Shown: positions 15,876 through 24,285, counted from the stretch's first letter. The stretch: 64,000 nucleotides of DNA from JAGWBG01 sp034421095 (GCA_034421095.1 DAOUKR010000004.1:62001-126000), one strand, 5' to 3'. The notes: generated from the letters alone by a model not told the origin. Numbers and translations are program-made.

Positions 15876-16862
15876 ATGGATGAAACCGTCTCTAGGCTGC
15901 TTAACGGAGACCAGCGCGCCCTGTCCCGCCTCATATCCCTCATAGAAAGGGGAGACACCCATGGGGCAGAGGCAATGGCACAGGTCTACCCCCACACCGG
16001 AAGGGCTTACTGCATAGGAGTCACTGGAGCACCCGGGGCTGGCAAGAGCACCCTGGTAGACCGGTTAGCCGAGACCATGCGCAGGGATGACCTCTCGGTC
16101 GGCATCATTGCAGTTGACCCTACAAGTCCCTACAGTGGCGGAGCCTTCCTGGGAGACAGGATACGGATGCAACGCCACTACATGGACCCCGGCGTCTTTA
16201 TAAGAAGCATGGCTACCCGGAAAAGCCCAGGGGGCCTGCCCAGAATCGTTCGTGGAGCGGTGCGGCTCCTTGACGCATCGGGCAAGGACATGGTGCTGGT
16301 GGAAACGGTGGGTGTGGGACAGACAGAGTTGGGCATAGTGGGCGTGGCCGACACCGTCATAGTGATGTTGACGCCCGAATCGGGAGACATCATTCAAACC
16401 CTCAAGGCCGGTCTCATGGAGATAGCCGACATCTACGTGGTAAACAAGGCAGATCAGGAGGGTGCCGACCGCATGATGGTGGCTATCACCTCCATGCTCA
16501 ACATGGCGATAGAACCTGGAGATTGGAGGCCGCCGGTCCTGGCCGCCCAGGCCCACAAGAATGAGGGAATAGACGAGCTATACCGTAACATCCAGGACCA
16601 TAGAGAGTACCTTGTGCGGACATCTCGGCTCGAACAGCAACGTGGAGACCGGAGGAGTGAAGAGTTTCTGGGAACAATAGAGGATGAGCTTAATCGCCGG
16701 CTTAAGGAGTTCATAGCCAATGACCTGGCTTTGAGTTCTATCCTGGAGGGGGTGAAAAGTGGGGAAATGGACCCTTACTCTTCAGCATTAAAACTTCTGG
16801 ACTGTAACATTCCCATCTTGAAGGGTCTCAAACCCATCACAGAGCATGAAGACCCACGCTAG
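15876..16862 (+). CDS. meaB: MeaB/ArgK-type GTPase, methylmalonyl-CoA mutase chaperone
   Basis: A G3E-family P-loop GTPase that gates cobalamin loading and protects acyl-CoA mutases. The 328 residues carry GVTGAPGAGKST (48-59), IIAVDPTSPYSGGAFLGDR, the VETVGVGQTELG switch and NKAD for guanine recognition. The ATG at 15876 (MDETVSRLLNGDQRALSR) fits the family. The ATG at 15834 adds 14 residues without a better ribosome-binding site. No mutase subunit is in the window, so its partner is encoded elsewhere. The gene is divergent from tig. Confidence 0.92.
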   Translation: MDETVSRLLNGDQRALSRLISLIERGDTHGAEAMAQVYPHTGRAYCIGVTGAPGAGKSTLVDRLAETMRRDDLSVGIIAVDPTSPYSGGAFLGDRIRMQRHYMDPGVFIRSMATRKSPGGLPRIVRGAVRLLDASGKDMVLVETVGVGQTELGIVGVADTVIVMLTPESGDIIQTLKAGLMEIADIYVVNKADQEGADRMMVAITSMLNMAIEPGDWRPPVLAAQAHKNEGIDELYRNIQDHREYLVRTSRLEQQRGDRRSEEFLGTIEDELNRRLKEFIANDLALSSILEGVKSGEMDPYSSALKLLDCNIPILKGLKPITEHEDPR

Positions 16863-17060
16863 TCAGGCGGAAGAGGGAACACCACGCATCCAGCGGCATT
16901 CCCACATCAGGCCATAACAATTTGAAACCGTGCCACAGCCCCTAGCTCAGGACTCTTTGGGTCCAACACGCTGGGCTTACGTCCCAAGACCTCGAAACCT
17001 GACGGCCGACCCTTATCCCGATTGGGTTACACTGTCTGACGTTCACAGAGGGAGCCTTCC
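16863..17060. other. Gap without recognisable gene
   Basis: About 200 bp lie between meaB and the DUF429 gene. No open frame of note, no tRNA cloverleaf and no strong hairpin followed by T residues was found. GAGGGAG close to 17050 serves the next gene. Confidence 0.4.
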
Positions 17061-17708
17061 ATGTCATTTTTAGGTATCGATCTAAGCGCATCCACAAAAC
17101 GACCAAGTTATTATGCTCTCTTGGATGAGCAGAATTCGCTTATTCACTTAGACTACTTCAATACGTGCGACCAGCTATTCAGCTTTCTTGATACATCCAG
17201 GCCGTCCCTGATAGCCATTGACGCACCCCTGTACCTTCCCCTTGGTTTGGACTGTCTGGACGAGGGGCACTCATGCTCACAAATCCTGGAGCATAAGGGT
17301 CGCGCCGCGGAGCAAGAACTGGCACGTATGCACATAGGCTGTTTTTTTACCACCAAGCGCTCAATAATAAAGACCCTGATTTACAGGGGCCTCAAGATTC
17401 ATCAGAAGCTATCTGAGCAGGGATACAAGGTGGTGGAGGTATACCCTTACGCCACCAAGGTGCTCCTCTTCGGTGACAAGATTCCGCCCAAAAACAGCGC
17501 TCAGGGCCTGTCATTCCTGAAGGAGCAGCTATCAAAGCTGATTGACGGACTGGACCCTTACCTGGACAGCCTCAGTCACGACGGATGCGATGCCCTTCTC
17601 GCCGCTCACACCGCATATCTCCATCAGGGGAACCTCACCGACCAGTTAGGCATAGCCGAGGAAGGGTACATGATAGTCCCCAAGCTTCTGGCGAAAGTGC
17701 CCCATTAA
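17061..17708 (+). CDS. DUF429 family protein, predicted RNase H-like nuclease
   Basis: The 215-residue protein begins with FLGIDLSAS, a first RNase H-fold strand with Asp, continues with LIAIDAPLYLPLG (second Asp), and has a Cys-bearing loop around CSQILEHKG followed by RMHIGCFFTTKRSI. The end contains HDGCDALLAAHTAYL with a further Asp. These fit DUF429/COG2410. Its substrate is not established. A GAGGGAG site is 7-8 bp before the ATG. hpf follows after 92 bp. Confidence 0.8.
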   Translation: MSFLGIDLSASTKRPSYYALLDEQNSLIHLDYFNTCDQLFSFLDTSRPSLIAIDAPLYLPLGLDCLDEGHSCSQILEHKGRAAEQELARMHIGCFFTTKRSIIKTLIYRGLKIHQKLSEQGYKVVEVYPYATKVLLFGDKIPPKNSAQGLSFLKEQLSKLIDGLDPYLDSLSHDGCDALLAAHTAYLHQGNLTDQLGIAEEGYMIVPKLLAKVPH

Positions 17709-17800
17709 AGATGCGCGTCCAGGGTCATCTTGTTGCCCCCAATTTAGTTGGCTTCGGTTTACAATCAGGGCCAGATAAACACGGGCGGGAGTTGCCGAAC

Positions 17801-18385
17801 ATGGAGCTACAGATACAGAGCAAGAATCTGGAACTCAACCAACGTACCAGGGATTACATCGTAAGAAAGCTCAACCGCTTGGGCAGACACCTTCCTGACA
17901 TTACAATGGCCACTGTAGAGTTGGAACGCGGGAATTCCAGGTCACAGGATAGGAGAATTGCGGCCCAGATTACCCTGGACATAGACGGGACTACGCTTCG
18001 AGGTGAAGAGCGAGCGCCTAACGCCATGGCCGCGATAGATTCTGTCATAGACGTGATGGACCGAAGGCTGGAGCGTTACAAAGCTAAATCCTACAGGAGC
18101 GAGCAAGCAAAGAAAGCAGGCAGAAGTGGGTCAATCAAAACGCTGGAAGCGCCGGATGCTATACCTGTCCAGGACGGGGACGACGAGGCTGTGGAGGCTG
18201 AGGGCAGGGTGGTTCGGATAAAACGGTTCCCCATAAAGCCTATGACGGTGGAGGAGGCGGCTTTTCAGATGGAGCTTCTGGGACATAGTTTCTTCATGTT
18301 CCTTAACAGCGAGACAGGCCAGCACAACCTGTTATACAAGCGCCACGACAACGATTACGGTCTGATTCAGCCTGAGCCGCTGTAA
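17801..18385 (+). CDS. hpf: Ribosome hibernation promoting factor, long form
   Basis: The 194-residue protein has the S30AE/YfiA domain (MELQIQSKNLELNQRTRDYI to about residue 100), a charged linker, and the C-terminal dimerisation domain (VVRIKRFPIKPMTVEEAAFQ...FMFLNSETG). Long-form HPF dimerises 70S ribosomes into 100S particles in stationary phase or starvation. The ATG at 17801 has GGGAG nine bases upstream. A longer open frame from 17585 overlaps the DUF429 gene and is not used. Hairpins follow. Confidence 0.95.
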   Translation: MELQIQSKNLELNQRTRDYIVRKLNRLGRHLPDITMATVELERGNSRSQDRRIAAQITLDIDGTTLRGEERAPNAMAAIDSVIDVMDRRLERYKAKSYRSEQAKKAGRSGSIKTLEAPDAIPVQDGDDEAVEAEGRVVRIKRFPIKPMTVEEAAFQMELLGHSFFMFLNSETGQHNLLYKRHDNDYGLIQPEPL

Positions 18386-18415
18386 AAGGGTGTTTCTTCT
18401 GATACCCCCCATCCC

Positions 18416-18442
18416 GGCCTTCTCCCACAAGGAAAGAAGGCC
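18416..18442. terminator. Hairpin between convergent hpf and slipin genes
   Basis: GGCCTTCT (18416-18423) and AGAAGGCC (18435-18442) form an 8-bp stem with an 11-nt loop, 30 bp after the hpf stop. There is no T-run, so intrinsic termination is uncertain. It could instead belong to the repeat-like hairpins of this gap. Confidence 0.4.
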
Positions 18443-18493
18443 TTCGCACGACTCCTGTCGTCATGCCGAGGCACAGCCATTGAATCATATTGA

Positions 18494-18570
18494 GATGAGG
18501 GTGGCCTGTCAGACTACGGCCCACCTTGGCTAGGGGCCCGTCTGCTGACAGGTCAATGGTTCCCCTCATC
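18494..18570. repeat. Nested imperfect palindrome in convergent gap
   Basis: Three nested arms share one centre: GATGAGG (18494-18500)/CCTCATC (18564-18570), CCTGTCAG (18505-18512)/CTGACAGG (18545-18552), and an inner GGCCC/GGGCC. The unit of about 77 bp could form a cruciform or a long RNA hairpin. It lies in the 237-bp gap between the 3' ends of hpf and the slipin gene. No open frame is present. Confidence 0.6.
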
Positions 18571-18622
18571 CTAATCTTCTACCGCAAGGGCGAGAAGGGA
18601 CCTCTCAAGCAGCTACAGCCCC

Positions 18623-19495
18623 TTAAGACTGGTTACCGTTACCTTGCTGGTCCCTATTATTTCCGCCTAGTCCCAAAAAGGGCTGGAGCATGGAGGTAAA
18701 CTCCATGGGAAATATGAACTTGGTAGACGGGCTGCTACCCAGAGACTTCAGAGTGTCAAAATACTGGAGGCTCATGGTCTTGACATCCACCGTGTTGGCT
18801 ACCTGGTAAATCCGGTCCAGAGCGGTGCTGAAGCCTTCAGCCCTCAGAATCGCCGCCTGCTGGTCGCCCTCAGCTTGCAGTATCTCCGATTGCCTTTGAC
18901 CCTCTGCCTGGAGGATTGCCGCCTGCTTTTCACCTTCGGCGCGGTTGATTTGGGCTTGGCGTTGTCCTTCGGATTCAGTGATGTCTGCGGTCTTTATGGC
19001 CTCCGCCGACTTCTCCCGCTCCATCGCCGACTTTACGCCCACAGGAGGGTCTATCTCATTGACCTCTACGCCGGTCACCTTCACTCCCCAGCGCCCGGTA
19101 GACTCGTCCAGTCGTACCTGGAGTGCGCTCCCAATCCTCTCCCGCTCTGCCAGAGCCTCACTCAACGACGTGGCCCCGATGACGGCCCTCAGAGTTGCCA
19201 CGGCCAGGTTTATGACTGCCGCCTCCACGTTTTCCACGTTCAGGACCGACTTCTCGGCGTCCGTCTCCAGGATCCGGAAGTAAATGACGAAGTCCATGTC
19301 TACGACCACGTTGTCGCTGGTGATATATTTCTGTGTGGGTACACGGCGGACCCTCTCTCGCAAGTCCACAGTTCTACCGTTATACATGGGGGGTATTACC
19401 AAATGAAACCCGGGGCCCCCAACCTGGTGTAGCTTGCCCCACTGCAGAACCACAAGCCGTTCATACTGCTTGACCACCACAATTCCTATCGCCAT
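18623..19495 (-). CDS. SPFH/stomatin-like protein (slipin) lacking a membrane anchor
   Basis: Slipins scaffold membrane microdomains and pair with NfeD proteases. The SPFH/PHB domain covers about residues 8-170 (KQYERLVVLQWGK, VDLRERVRRVP, ERERIGSALQ), followed by a coiled coil of repeated AEGEKQAAILQ-type units (195-235) and a C-terminal SPSTKFIFPME segment. The N terminus MAIGIVVVKQYE lacks the usual 20-30 residue hydrophobic hairpin. The start is firm (AGGAGGT 5-6 bp upstream), and only 41 bp separate it from nfeD. Total length is 290 residues. It probably associates peripherally or through NfeD. Confidence 0.9.
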   Translation of the reverse strand: MAIGIVVVKQYERLVVLQWGKLHQVGGPGFHLVIPPMYNGRTVDLRERVRRVPTQKYITSDNVVVDMDFVIYFRILETDAEKSVLNVENVEAAVINLAVATLRAVIGATSLSEALAERERIGSALQVRLDESTGRWGVKVTGVEVNEIDPPVGVKSAMEREKSAEAIKTADITESEGQRQAQINRAEGEKQAAILQAEGQRQSEILQAEGDQQAAILRAEGFSTALDRIYQVANTVDVKTMSLQYFDTLKSLGSSPSTKFIFPMEFTSMLQPFLGLGGNNRDQQGNGNQS

Positions 19496-19536
19496 GAGGA
19501 CCTCCTGAGACGAAGTTTTGGATTACCCTGTATGGC

Positions 19537-20892
19537 CTACTCATCGGGGCGAGCTACCGTTAATACAGTCCCTTCGACCTTCAAGACCTTAACTCGCTCT
19601 CCCTTCCCGATAAAAATATCACCTTCCGTCACTGCTGTCCACTCCTCATCTTGTATATGTACCGTTCCCCTCGGAGACAGGTCCTCAGTAGCCATACCGA
19701 CTGCTCCTAGCAGAGGTGAAGGGAGAGCCTTTCTAGCCGAGCGTTCCATTCGACGGGACTGGACTACTGTTCTCAAGAACCAGAACCCCAACAAGGTAAA
19801 AACACCGGCGAAAGTCCCCAGGAGCCAGAGGTTTACCCCCATGGAGGGCGCGGTCGGCGAGGGGACGCCAAAGCTGGAGAACAGGAGAAGACCGCCAAAA
19901 ATAAAACTGACTATTGCCATTATCCCGAGCACCCCGAAGCCGGCCACAAAGACCTCCGCTATGATCAATACCGCAGCAAGGATGATAAGCCCCACGGCTG
20001 CCCAGTTCACCGGCAGGTTGCCAAAGCTCAGGAAAGCGAGAATAAGGAGGATAACACCTGTCACACCGGGAAAGATAAGGCCCGGATTGAACAGCTCGAC
20101 CACCAACCCCAATCCACCAAGGGAAAGGAGGATGAATGAGACGTTGGGGTCAGCGAGAAAGAACAGGAACTTCTCAATGAAGTTCATTTTCATGTCTCTC
20201 AAGACGAGACCCCGAGTGTCCAGGGTCCGAGGCCCTGACTCCATTTTCAGGGTCTTCCCGTCTATCTGCCGCAGAAGGTCGGAAATGTTTTCCGCCGCGA
20301 AATCCACCACCTTCAGGTCAACTGCCTGTCTGGTATCATAGGATCTGGGGTTGGGCTCGGTTATGGTGTCTTCCAGCGCCTCAGCGTTCCTGTTCCGTAT
20401 CTCCGCTATGGCCCGCATCAGGGCAAGAGTGTCCTCAACCACCTTGCTTTTAAGCGTCTCGGGAACGTCTTCGCCTCCTCCGGCCACTGGAGCGGCTGCG
20501 CCGATGTTGGTTCCGGGGGCCATGACGGCGAAGTTGGCCGCGGCGGTGATGAAGGTACCAGCGGAGGCAGCCTGCGCTCCCGAAGGGTACACGTAAACCA
20601 CAGTGGGGACACGATCGCTGAGGAGGTCTTCAACAATCTTCCGAGTGGAATCCAGGAGTCCGCCGGGGGTGTTCAACTTGATGATTACTACTTCTGACCC
20701 GTCCCTTTCCCCCCTGTCCACCACCCGAGATATGTACCTTTGGGTCACAGGGTTAATCATCCCGTCCACTTCGGCCACCAGGGCATGACGGTCCTGGGAC
20801 AGGGCAGGCCCGGCAATTCCCAGTGCCAGCATGGTGGTGAAAAGCAAAAGGAGAATCCCGCGAAAAGGCTTCGACGTGACTATCGCTCTCAC
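19537..20892 (-). CDS. nfeD: NfeD-type membrane-bound serine protease (ClpP class)
   Basis: The long-form NfeD has 451 residues. It opens with a signal peptide (hydrophobic 12-30, ALSQ end), then a ClpP-like protease domain with INPVTQRYISR, LNTPGGLLDSTR, probable nucleophile Ser110 in AQAASAGTFI and Lys148/150 as the likely base. Four to five membrane segments follow (about 250-365). The last 60 residues form the OB-like NfeD domain (MATEDLSPRGTVHIQDEEW). These proteases cleave hydrophobic tails of stomatin partners, matching the slipin gene downstream. The start is GTG. Confidence 0.93.
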   Translation of the reverse strand: MRAIVTSKPFRGILLLLFTTMLALGIAGPALSQDRHALVAEVDGMINPVTQRYISRVVDRGERDGSEVVIIKLNTPGGLLDSTRKIVEDLLSDRVPTVVYVYPSGAQAASAGTFITAAANFAVMAPGTNIGAAAPVAGGGEDVPETLKSKVVEDTLALMRAIAEIRNRNAEALEDTITEPNPRSYDTRQAVDLKVVDFAAENISDLLRQIDGKTLKMESGPRTLDTRGLVLRDMKMNFIEKFLFFLADPNVSFILLSLGGLGLVVELFNPGLIFPGVTGVILLILAFLSFGNLPVNWAAVGLIILAAVLIIAEVFVAGFGVLGIMAIVSFIFGGLLLFSSFGVPSPTAPSMGVNLWLLGTFAGVFTLLGFWFLRTVVQSRRMERSARKALPSPLLGAVGMATEDLSPRGTVHIQDEEWTAVTEGDIFIGKGERVKVLKVEGTVLTVARPDE

Positions 20893-20945
20893 CTTTGACT
20901 ATCTCCCTCAAATTTGAAAGGCGGAACGCTCCTTTTCATAATCCA

Positions 20946-20974
20946 ATGATGAGCTTTTTGGCTACTACTGTCAA
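20946..20974 (-). promoter_or_regulatory. Possible promoter of nfeD-slipin
   Basis: On the minus strand a consensus TTGACA (20974-20969) precedes CATCAT (20951-20946) with a 17-bp spacer, about 55 bp before the nfeD start. The -35 is perfect and the -10 weak, which could imply regulation. The rest of the 337-bp divergent gap to glyA holds only the glyA promoter and leader. Confidence 0.45.
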
Positions 20975-21071
20975 TTATTACATGGCTTCTCTGTGGATTT
21001 TAGCCCCAAGATACCTCCATCTACAGAGCTTTCCCGATTCCAATTCTATTGGTGGAACCTGCCTTCTAATG

Positions 21072-21100
21072 TTGACACCAACATATTAGAACGTTAAACT
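21072..21100 (+). promoter_or_regulatory. Promoter of glyA
   Basis: A perfect TTGACA (21072-21077), a 17-bp spacer and TAAACT (21095-21100) point to initiation near 21107. This leaves a leader of about 123 nt before the glyA ATG at 21230. I could not recognise a glycine, THF or SAM riboswitch core in the leader. Confidence 0.7.
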
Positions 21101-21229
21101 ACGCCCCGTGCTTCATATTGGTGACAGACTTCACCATCGCCCTTACCCGCACATGCAAGAAAGCCCTGATTGAGACATGGCCACGCCGGACCGGCAACAG
21201 GGACGGGTGGGCATCCGAAGGGAGATTTT

Positions 21230-22474
21230 ATGTCAATTCTGGCAGAATGGGACCCCCAGGTTGCCCAGGCTATCCAGAAGGAGAACAAGCGACAGACCGA
21301 CAGTATAGTGCTCATCGCCTCGGAGAATTACGCCAGTCGCGGAGTGCTTGAGGCCCAGGCTACGTTGATGAACAACAAGTACGCCGAAGGTTATCCTGGC
21401 AGGAGGTATTACGGCGGGTGTCAGTACGTTGACATCGTAGAGCAATTAGCCATGGAGAGGGCCAAGGCCCTCTTCAACGCACAGCACGCCAACGTACAGC
21501 CACACAGCGGCGCTCAGGCTAACATGGCCGCCTACTTCGCCATCCTGGAGCCGGGGGACACAGTGATGGGGATGCGTCTCGACCAGGGCGGGCACTTGAC
21601 TCATGGAAGTCCTGTAAATTTTTCCGGCAAGCTATACAACTTTGTGGCCTATGGAGTGAAGCAAGACACCGAGACAATAGACTACGATGAGGTGGAACGG
21701 CTGGCCAGGGAACACACACCCAAGGTTATTGTCGCAGGTTACACGGCCTACCCCCGCACCATAGACTTCGAGCGCTTCCGCGATATTGCCGACATGGTGG
21801 GTGCCAGTCTGATGGTGGACATGGCCCATATATCCGGGTTGATAGCCGCCGGAGTACATCCATCTCCACTACCCCATGCCCAGGTAGTAACCTCGACAAC
21901 CCAAAAGACCTTGCGAGGCCCCAGGGGGGGCTTGATACTCTCAACCGAGGAACTCCGGCAGAAGATAGATAGGTCCGTTTTCCCCCATACCCAGGGCGGT
22001 CCGTTCATGCACGTAATCGCCGCCAAGGCTGTGTGCTTCGGTGAAGCCATGAAGCCGGAATTTGTCTCCTACCAGAGGCAGGTCGTGGACAATGCCCGTG
22101 CGCTGGCCCAGGAATTGGCAGAGGGAGGAATGAGAATCGTCTCGGGGGGCACCGACAATCACCTCCTCCTGGTGGACCTGACTCCTCTGGGAATAACCGG
22201 CAGCGATGCCGAAAGCGCACTGGAGAAAGTCAACATAGTGGCGAACAAAAACGCCATCCCCTATGATACAAAGCCACCCCGGGTGACCAGCGGGCTTCGC
22301 CTTGGCACGCCCGCAGTGACCAGCCGGGGTTTTGGAACGACCGAGATGGGCAGCATAGCTTCCATGATTGTGCGGCTGCTCACCAATGTTGGTGACGAGA
22401 GTGTGGAAAAAGAAGTGAAGGATGAGGTACAACAGTTAGCCGCGGGCTTCCCGGTTCCCGGCCTTGAGGAGTAA
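21230..22474 (+). CDS. glyA: Serine hydroxymethyltransferase
   Basis: This PLP enzyme interconverts serine and glycine and loads one-carbon units onto tetrahydrofolate. The 414 residues have LIASENYAS, YAEGYPGRRYYGGC, the PLP-binding region VDMAHISGLIAAG and the Schiff-base Lys226 in TSTTQKTLRGPRGG. The ATG at 21230 (MSILAEWDPQ) has AGGGAG six bases upstream. Upstream in-frame codons give a non-family extension. A promoter for rpsF overlaps the region right after its stop. Confidence 0.97.
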   Translation: MSILAEWDPQVAQAIQKENKRQTDSIVLIASENYASRGVLEAQATLMNNKYAEGYPGRRYYGGCQYVDIVEQLAMERAKALFNAQHANVQPHSGAQANMAAYFAILEPGDTVMGMRLDQGGHLTHGSPVNFSGKLYNFVAYGVKQDTETIDYDEVERLAREHTPKVIVAGYTAYPRTIDFERFRDIADMVGASLMVDMAHISGLIAAGVHPSPLPHAQVVTSTTQKTLRGPRGGLILSTEELRQKIDRSVFPHTQGGPFMHVIAAKAVCFGEAMKPEFVSYQRQVVDNARALAQELAEGGMRIVSGGTDNHLLLVDLTPLGITGSDAESALEKVNIVANKNAIPYDTKPPRVTSGLRLGTPAVTSRGFGTTEMGSIASMIVRLLTNVGDESVEKEVKDEVQQLAAGFPVPGLEE

Positions 22475-22475
22475 G

Positions 22476-22504
22476 TTGAGCCTCGCATCCCAGAATGGTA
22501 TAAT
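22476..22504 (+). promoter_or_regulatory. Promoter of rpsF-ssb-rpsR
   Basis: TTGAGC (22476-22481), a 17-bp spacer and TATAAT (22499-22504) lie directly after the glyA stop. Initiation near 22511 gives a leader of about 26 nt containing GGAG six bases before the TTG start at 22537. Confidence 0.75.
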
Positions 22505-22536
22505 CATTTCAATATACGGTTAATTTGGAGTGTGTA

Positions 22537-23400
22537 TTGCGTCACTATGAACTTATGGTTGTGTTGAGCCCCGTGTTGTCCCCGGAGGAGTTCGCGGGAA
22601 CCCTGGAGCGGATTAAGGACGTCATCACCCAGAGCGGTGGAGACATTACCCAAGAGGAACAGTGGGGCATGAGACGACTGGCATACCCCATACGAAGGGC
22701 GGGCCAGACCTACCTGGAGGGGAACTATATCCTGACCAGATTCAGTACCGATACCATTGTCCCAAGAGAGCTTGAACCTCACCTTACCCTGTCCGAGGAC
22801 GTTCTGAGATTCCTGGTGGTGAGGTCAGAAGCACCCAAACCCGCGCCGCCTCAACCCCAAGAGCCTGCCGTGGTCCAGGTTGAAGAACCCGAGTCCGGAC
22901 AACCCGTTTCGGAGCTAGTCGAGGAGGCCGGGGTCGCCGAGGCTGTTGCGGCGACAGACGAGCCAGTCGAGAGTGAAGCACCCACAGCAGTCCTCACTGA
23001 GGGACCTGTTGCGGAGCTAGCCGACTCGCCCGACGGCGAGGCAGGTGATACCGGGGCCGCCGAGCCGACCGAAGCTGAAGCACCCGCAGCAATGGTATCC
23101 CTAGCCGAAGAACCCGCCTCGGAGCTAGCCGACTCGCCTGACGGCGAGGCAGGTGATACCGGGGCCGCCGAGCCGGCCGATGCTGAAGCGCCCACAGCAT
23201 CACTCGCCGAAGAACCCATGGGCAGTGAGGATGAGGCGTCGGATGTCGCGGAACCTGACGAACCTCAGCAAGAAGAACCCATCATGGCACAAACTGACCC
23301 GCCTGACGGCGAGATTATAGAGACTCAAATCGGAGAAGAAGCCGAGGAACCCCAGCCTGCTGGTGATAGCGCTCCTCAGTCTGGGCAGACCCGAGAATAG
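22537..23400 (+). CDS. rpsF: Ribosomal protein S6 with long acidic C-terminal extension
   Basis: Residues 1-97 are a normal S6 (RHYELMVVLSPVLSPEE, WGMRRLAYPIRR, YLEGNYILTRF), which binds S18 in the 30S platform. The protein then runs to 287 residues with a tail of about 190 residues made mostly of Glu, Asp, Ala and Pro. The tail is built partly from a repeated 36-residue unit containing ELADSPDGEAGDTGAAEP. Bacterial S6 is usually 95-140 residues. The TTG at 22537 is chosen over the TTG at 22525 because it gives the family N terminus. It is the first gene of the standard S6-SSB-S18 operon. Confidence 0.95.
   Translation: MRHYELMVVLSPVLSPEEFAGTLERIKDVITQSGGDITQEEQWGMRRLAYPIRRAGQTYLEGNYILTRFSTDTIVPRELEPHLTLSEDVLRFLVVRSEAPKPAPPQPQEPAVVQVEEPESGQPVSELVEEAGVAEAVAATDEPVESEAPTAVLTEGPVAELADSPDGEAGDTGAAEPTEAEAPAAMVSLAEEPASELADSPDGEAGDTGAAEPADAEAPTASLAEEPMGSEDEASDVAEPDEPQQEEPIMAQTDPPDGEIIETQIGEEAEEPQPAGDSAPQSGQTRE
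23012..23227 (+). repeat. 108-bp tandem repeat within rpsF
   Basis: The segment starting CGGAGCTAGCCGACTCGCC at 23012 recurs at 23120 with few substitutions, so the period is 108 bp (36 codons). A shorter, more diverged partial copy precedes it from about 22970. The repeat keeps frame and encodes the acidic S6 tail. Confidence 0.85.
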
Positions 23401-23413
23401 GTAGGACCACGCC

Positions 23414-23821
23414 ATGACAATGAACAAGATGATGATTATAGGCAACCTGGGTGGGGACCCCGAAATGCGCTATACCCCAAGCGGCCAGGCGGTCACGAAC
23501 TTTAACGTAGCCACCAACTACAGGTACACGACCGCTGACGGAGAGGCCCGTGAGGAAACCGAGTGGTTCAGGGTTTCGGTCTGGGGACGCCAGGCAGAGT
23601 CCTGCAACCAGTACCTATCAAAGGGTCGGAAAGTCTTTGTCGAAGGAAGGTTGAGAAGCCGAAGCTATGAGACCCGCGACGGACAGACCCGCTTCTCCAA
23701 TGAAATATACGCCAACGACGTGCGATTTATAGACACGAACAGGGCGGAGGATTTCCCGCGAGACCGTGATATGGAGCAGCCCATGGATGCAGGCATGGAC
23801 GCTGACGACCTTCCATTCTAA
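23414..23821 (+). CDS. ssb: Single-stranded DNA-binding protein
   Basis: The 135-residue protein has the SSB OB fold (MMIIGNLGGDPEMRYTPSGQAV, TEWFRVSVWGRQAE, KVFVEGRLRSRSY) and the C-terminal partner-binding tip DADDLPF. It protects single-stranded DNA and recruits repair and replication proteins. The linker is short. It lies 13 bp after rpsF and 63 bp before rpsR. The ATG at 23420 is an alternative start. Confidence 0.97.
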   Translation: MTMNKMMIIGNLGGDPEMRYTPSGQAVTNFNVATNYRYTTADGEAREETEWFRVSVWGRQAESCNQYLSKGRKVFVEGRLRSRSYETRDGQTRFSNEIYANDVRFIDTNRAEDFPRDRDMEQPMDAGMDADDLPF

Positions 23822-23884
23822 ATCCACTCTCACCTATCAAGAGATACGCACAAGCAAGAAGATACATGGAGGAAGTGACCCAAT

Positions 23885-24181
23885 ATGACTACACGACAGC
23901 CGCCACGTAGAGACTCCAGACCCGGAGGCCGGCCTCGCGGCAGAGGCCGCTTCGTGCCCAGGCGCAAGGTATGTGCGTTCTGCGTGGAGCGAGCGGCAGT
24001 CATCGATTACAAAGAGGTTGGCAGGCTCCGACGTTACATTTCAGACAGGTTCAAGATGGAACCAAGAAGGAAAACTGGTGTATGCGCCGGACATCAACGT
24101 GAGCTATCTATTGCAATCAAGAGGGCCAGGCACGTTGCATTATTGCCCTTCACGCCAGCACATTCCCGCTCGACAACGTAG
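23885..24181 (+). CDS. rpsR: Ribosomal protein S18
   Basis: The 98 residues contain an Arg/Pro-rich N-terminal extension (PPRRDSRPGGRPRGRG) and the S18 core: RRKVCAFCVERAAVIDYKEV, RLRRYISDRFKMEPRRKTGVCAGHQREL and HVALLPFT. It pairs with S6 on the 30S platform. CxxC and a further Cys in GVCAGH suggest a metal-binding form. GGAGG lies about 10 bp before the ATG. rplI does not follow. Confidence 0.96.
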   Translation: MTTRQPPRRDSRPGGRPRGRGRFVPRRKVCAFCVERAAVIDYKEVGRLRRYISDRFKMEPRRKTGVCAGHQRELSIAIKRARHVALLPFTPAHSRSTT

Positions 24182-24285
24182 GCGACCGGCGGCAATGGAA
24201 GGTTACACAAGGCACCTCCCAGAAATCCGCTCCCCTCTCGTCCCTCGGGAGACGACTACCATAATGAAGTCCAGGGGATGTGAAC

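Noticed and set aside
16940..17025. tRNA-like TAGCTCAGG string after meaB
   Set aside because: No matching D-stem, anticodon stem or acceptor pairing could be built around it.
17585..17800. N-terminal extension of hpf into the DUF429 gene
   Set aside because: The extension is out-of-family sequence overlapping another gene. The ATG at 17801 has a ribosome-binding site and the conserved start.
22851..23219. Ser/Ala-rich minus-strand frame opposite the S6 tail
   Set aside because: It mirrors the 108-bp repeat in reverse. Low complexity explains the lack of stops.
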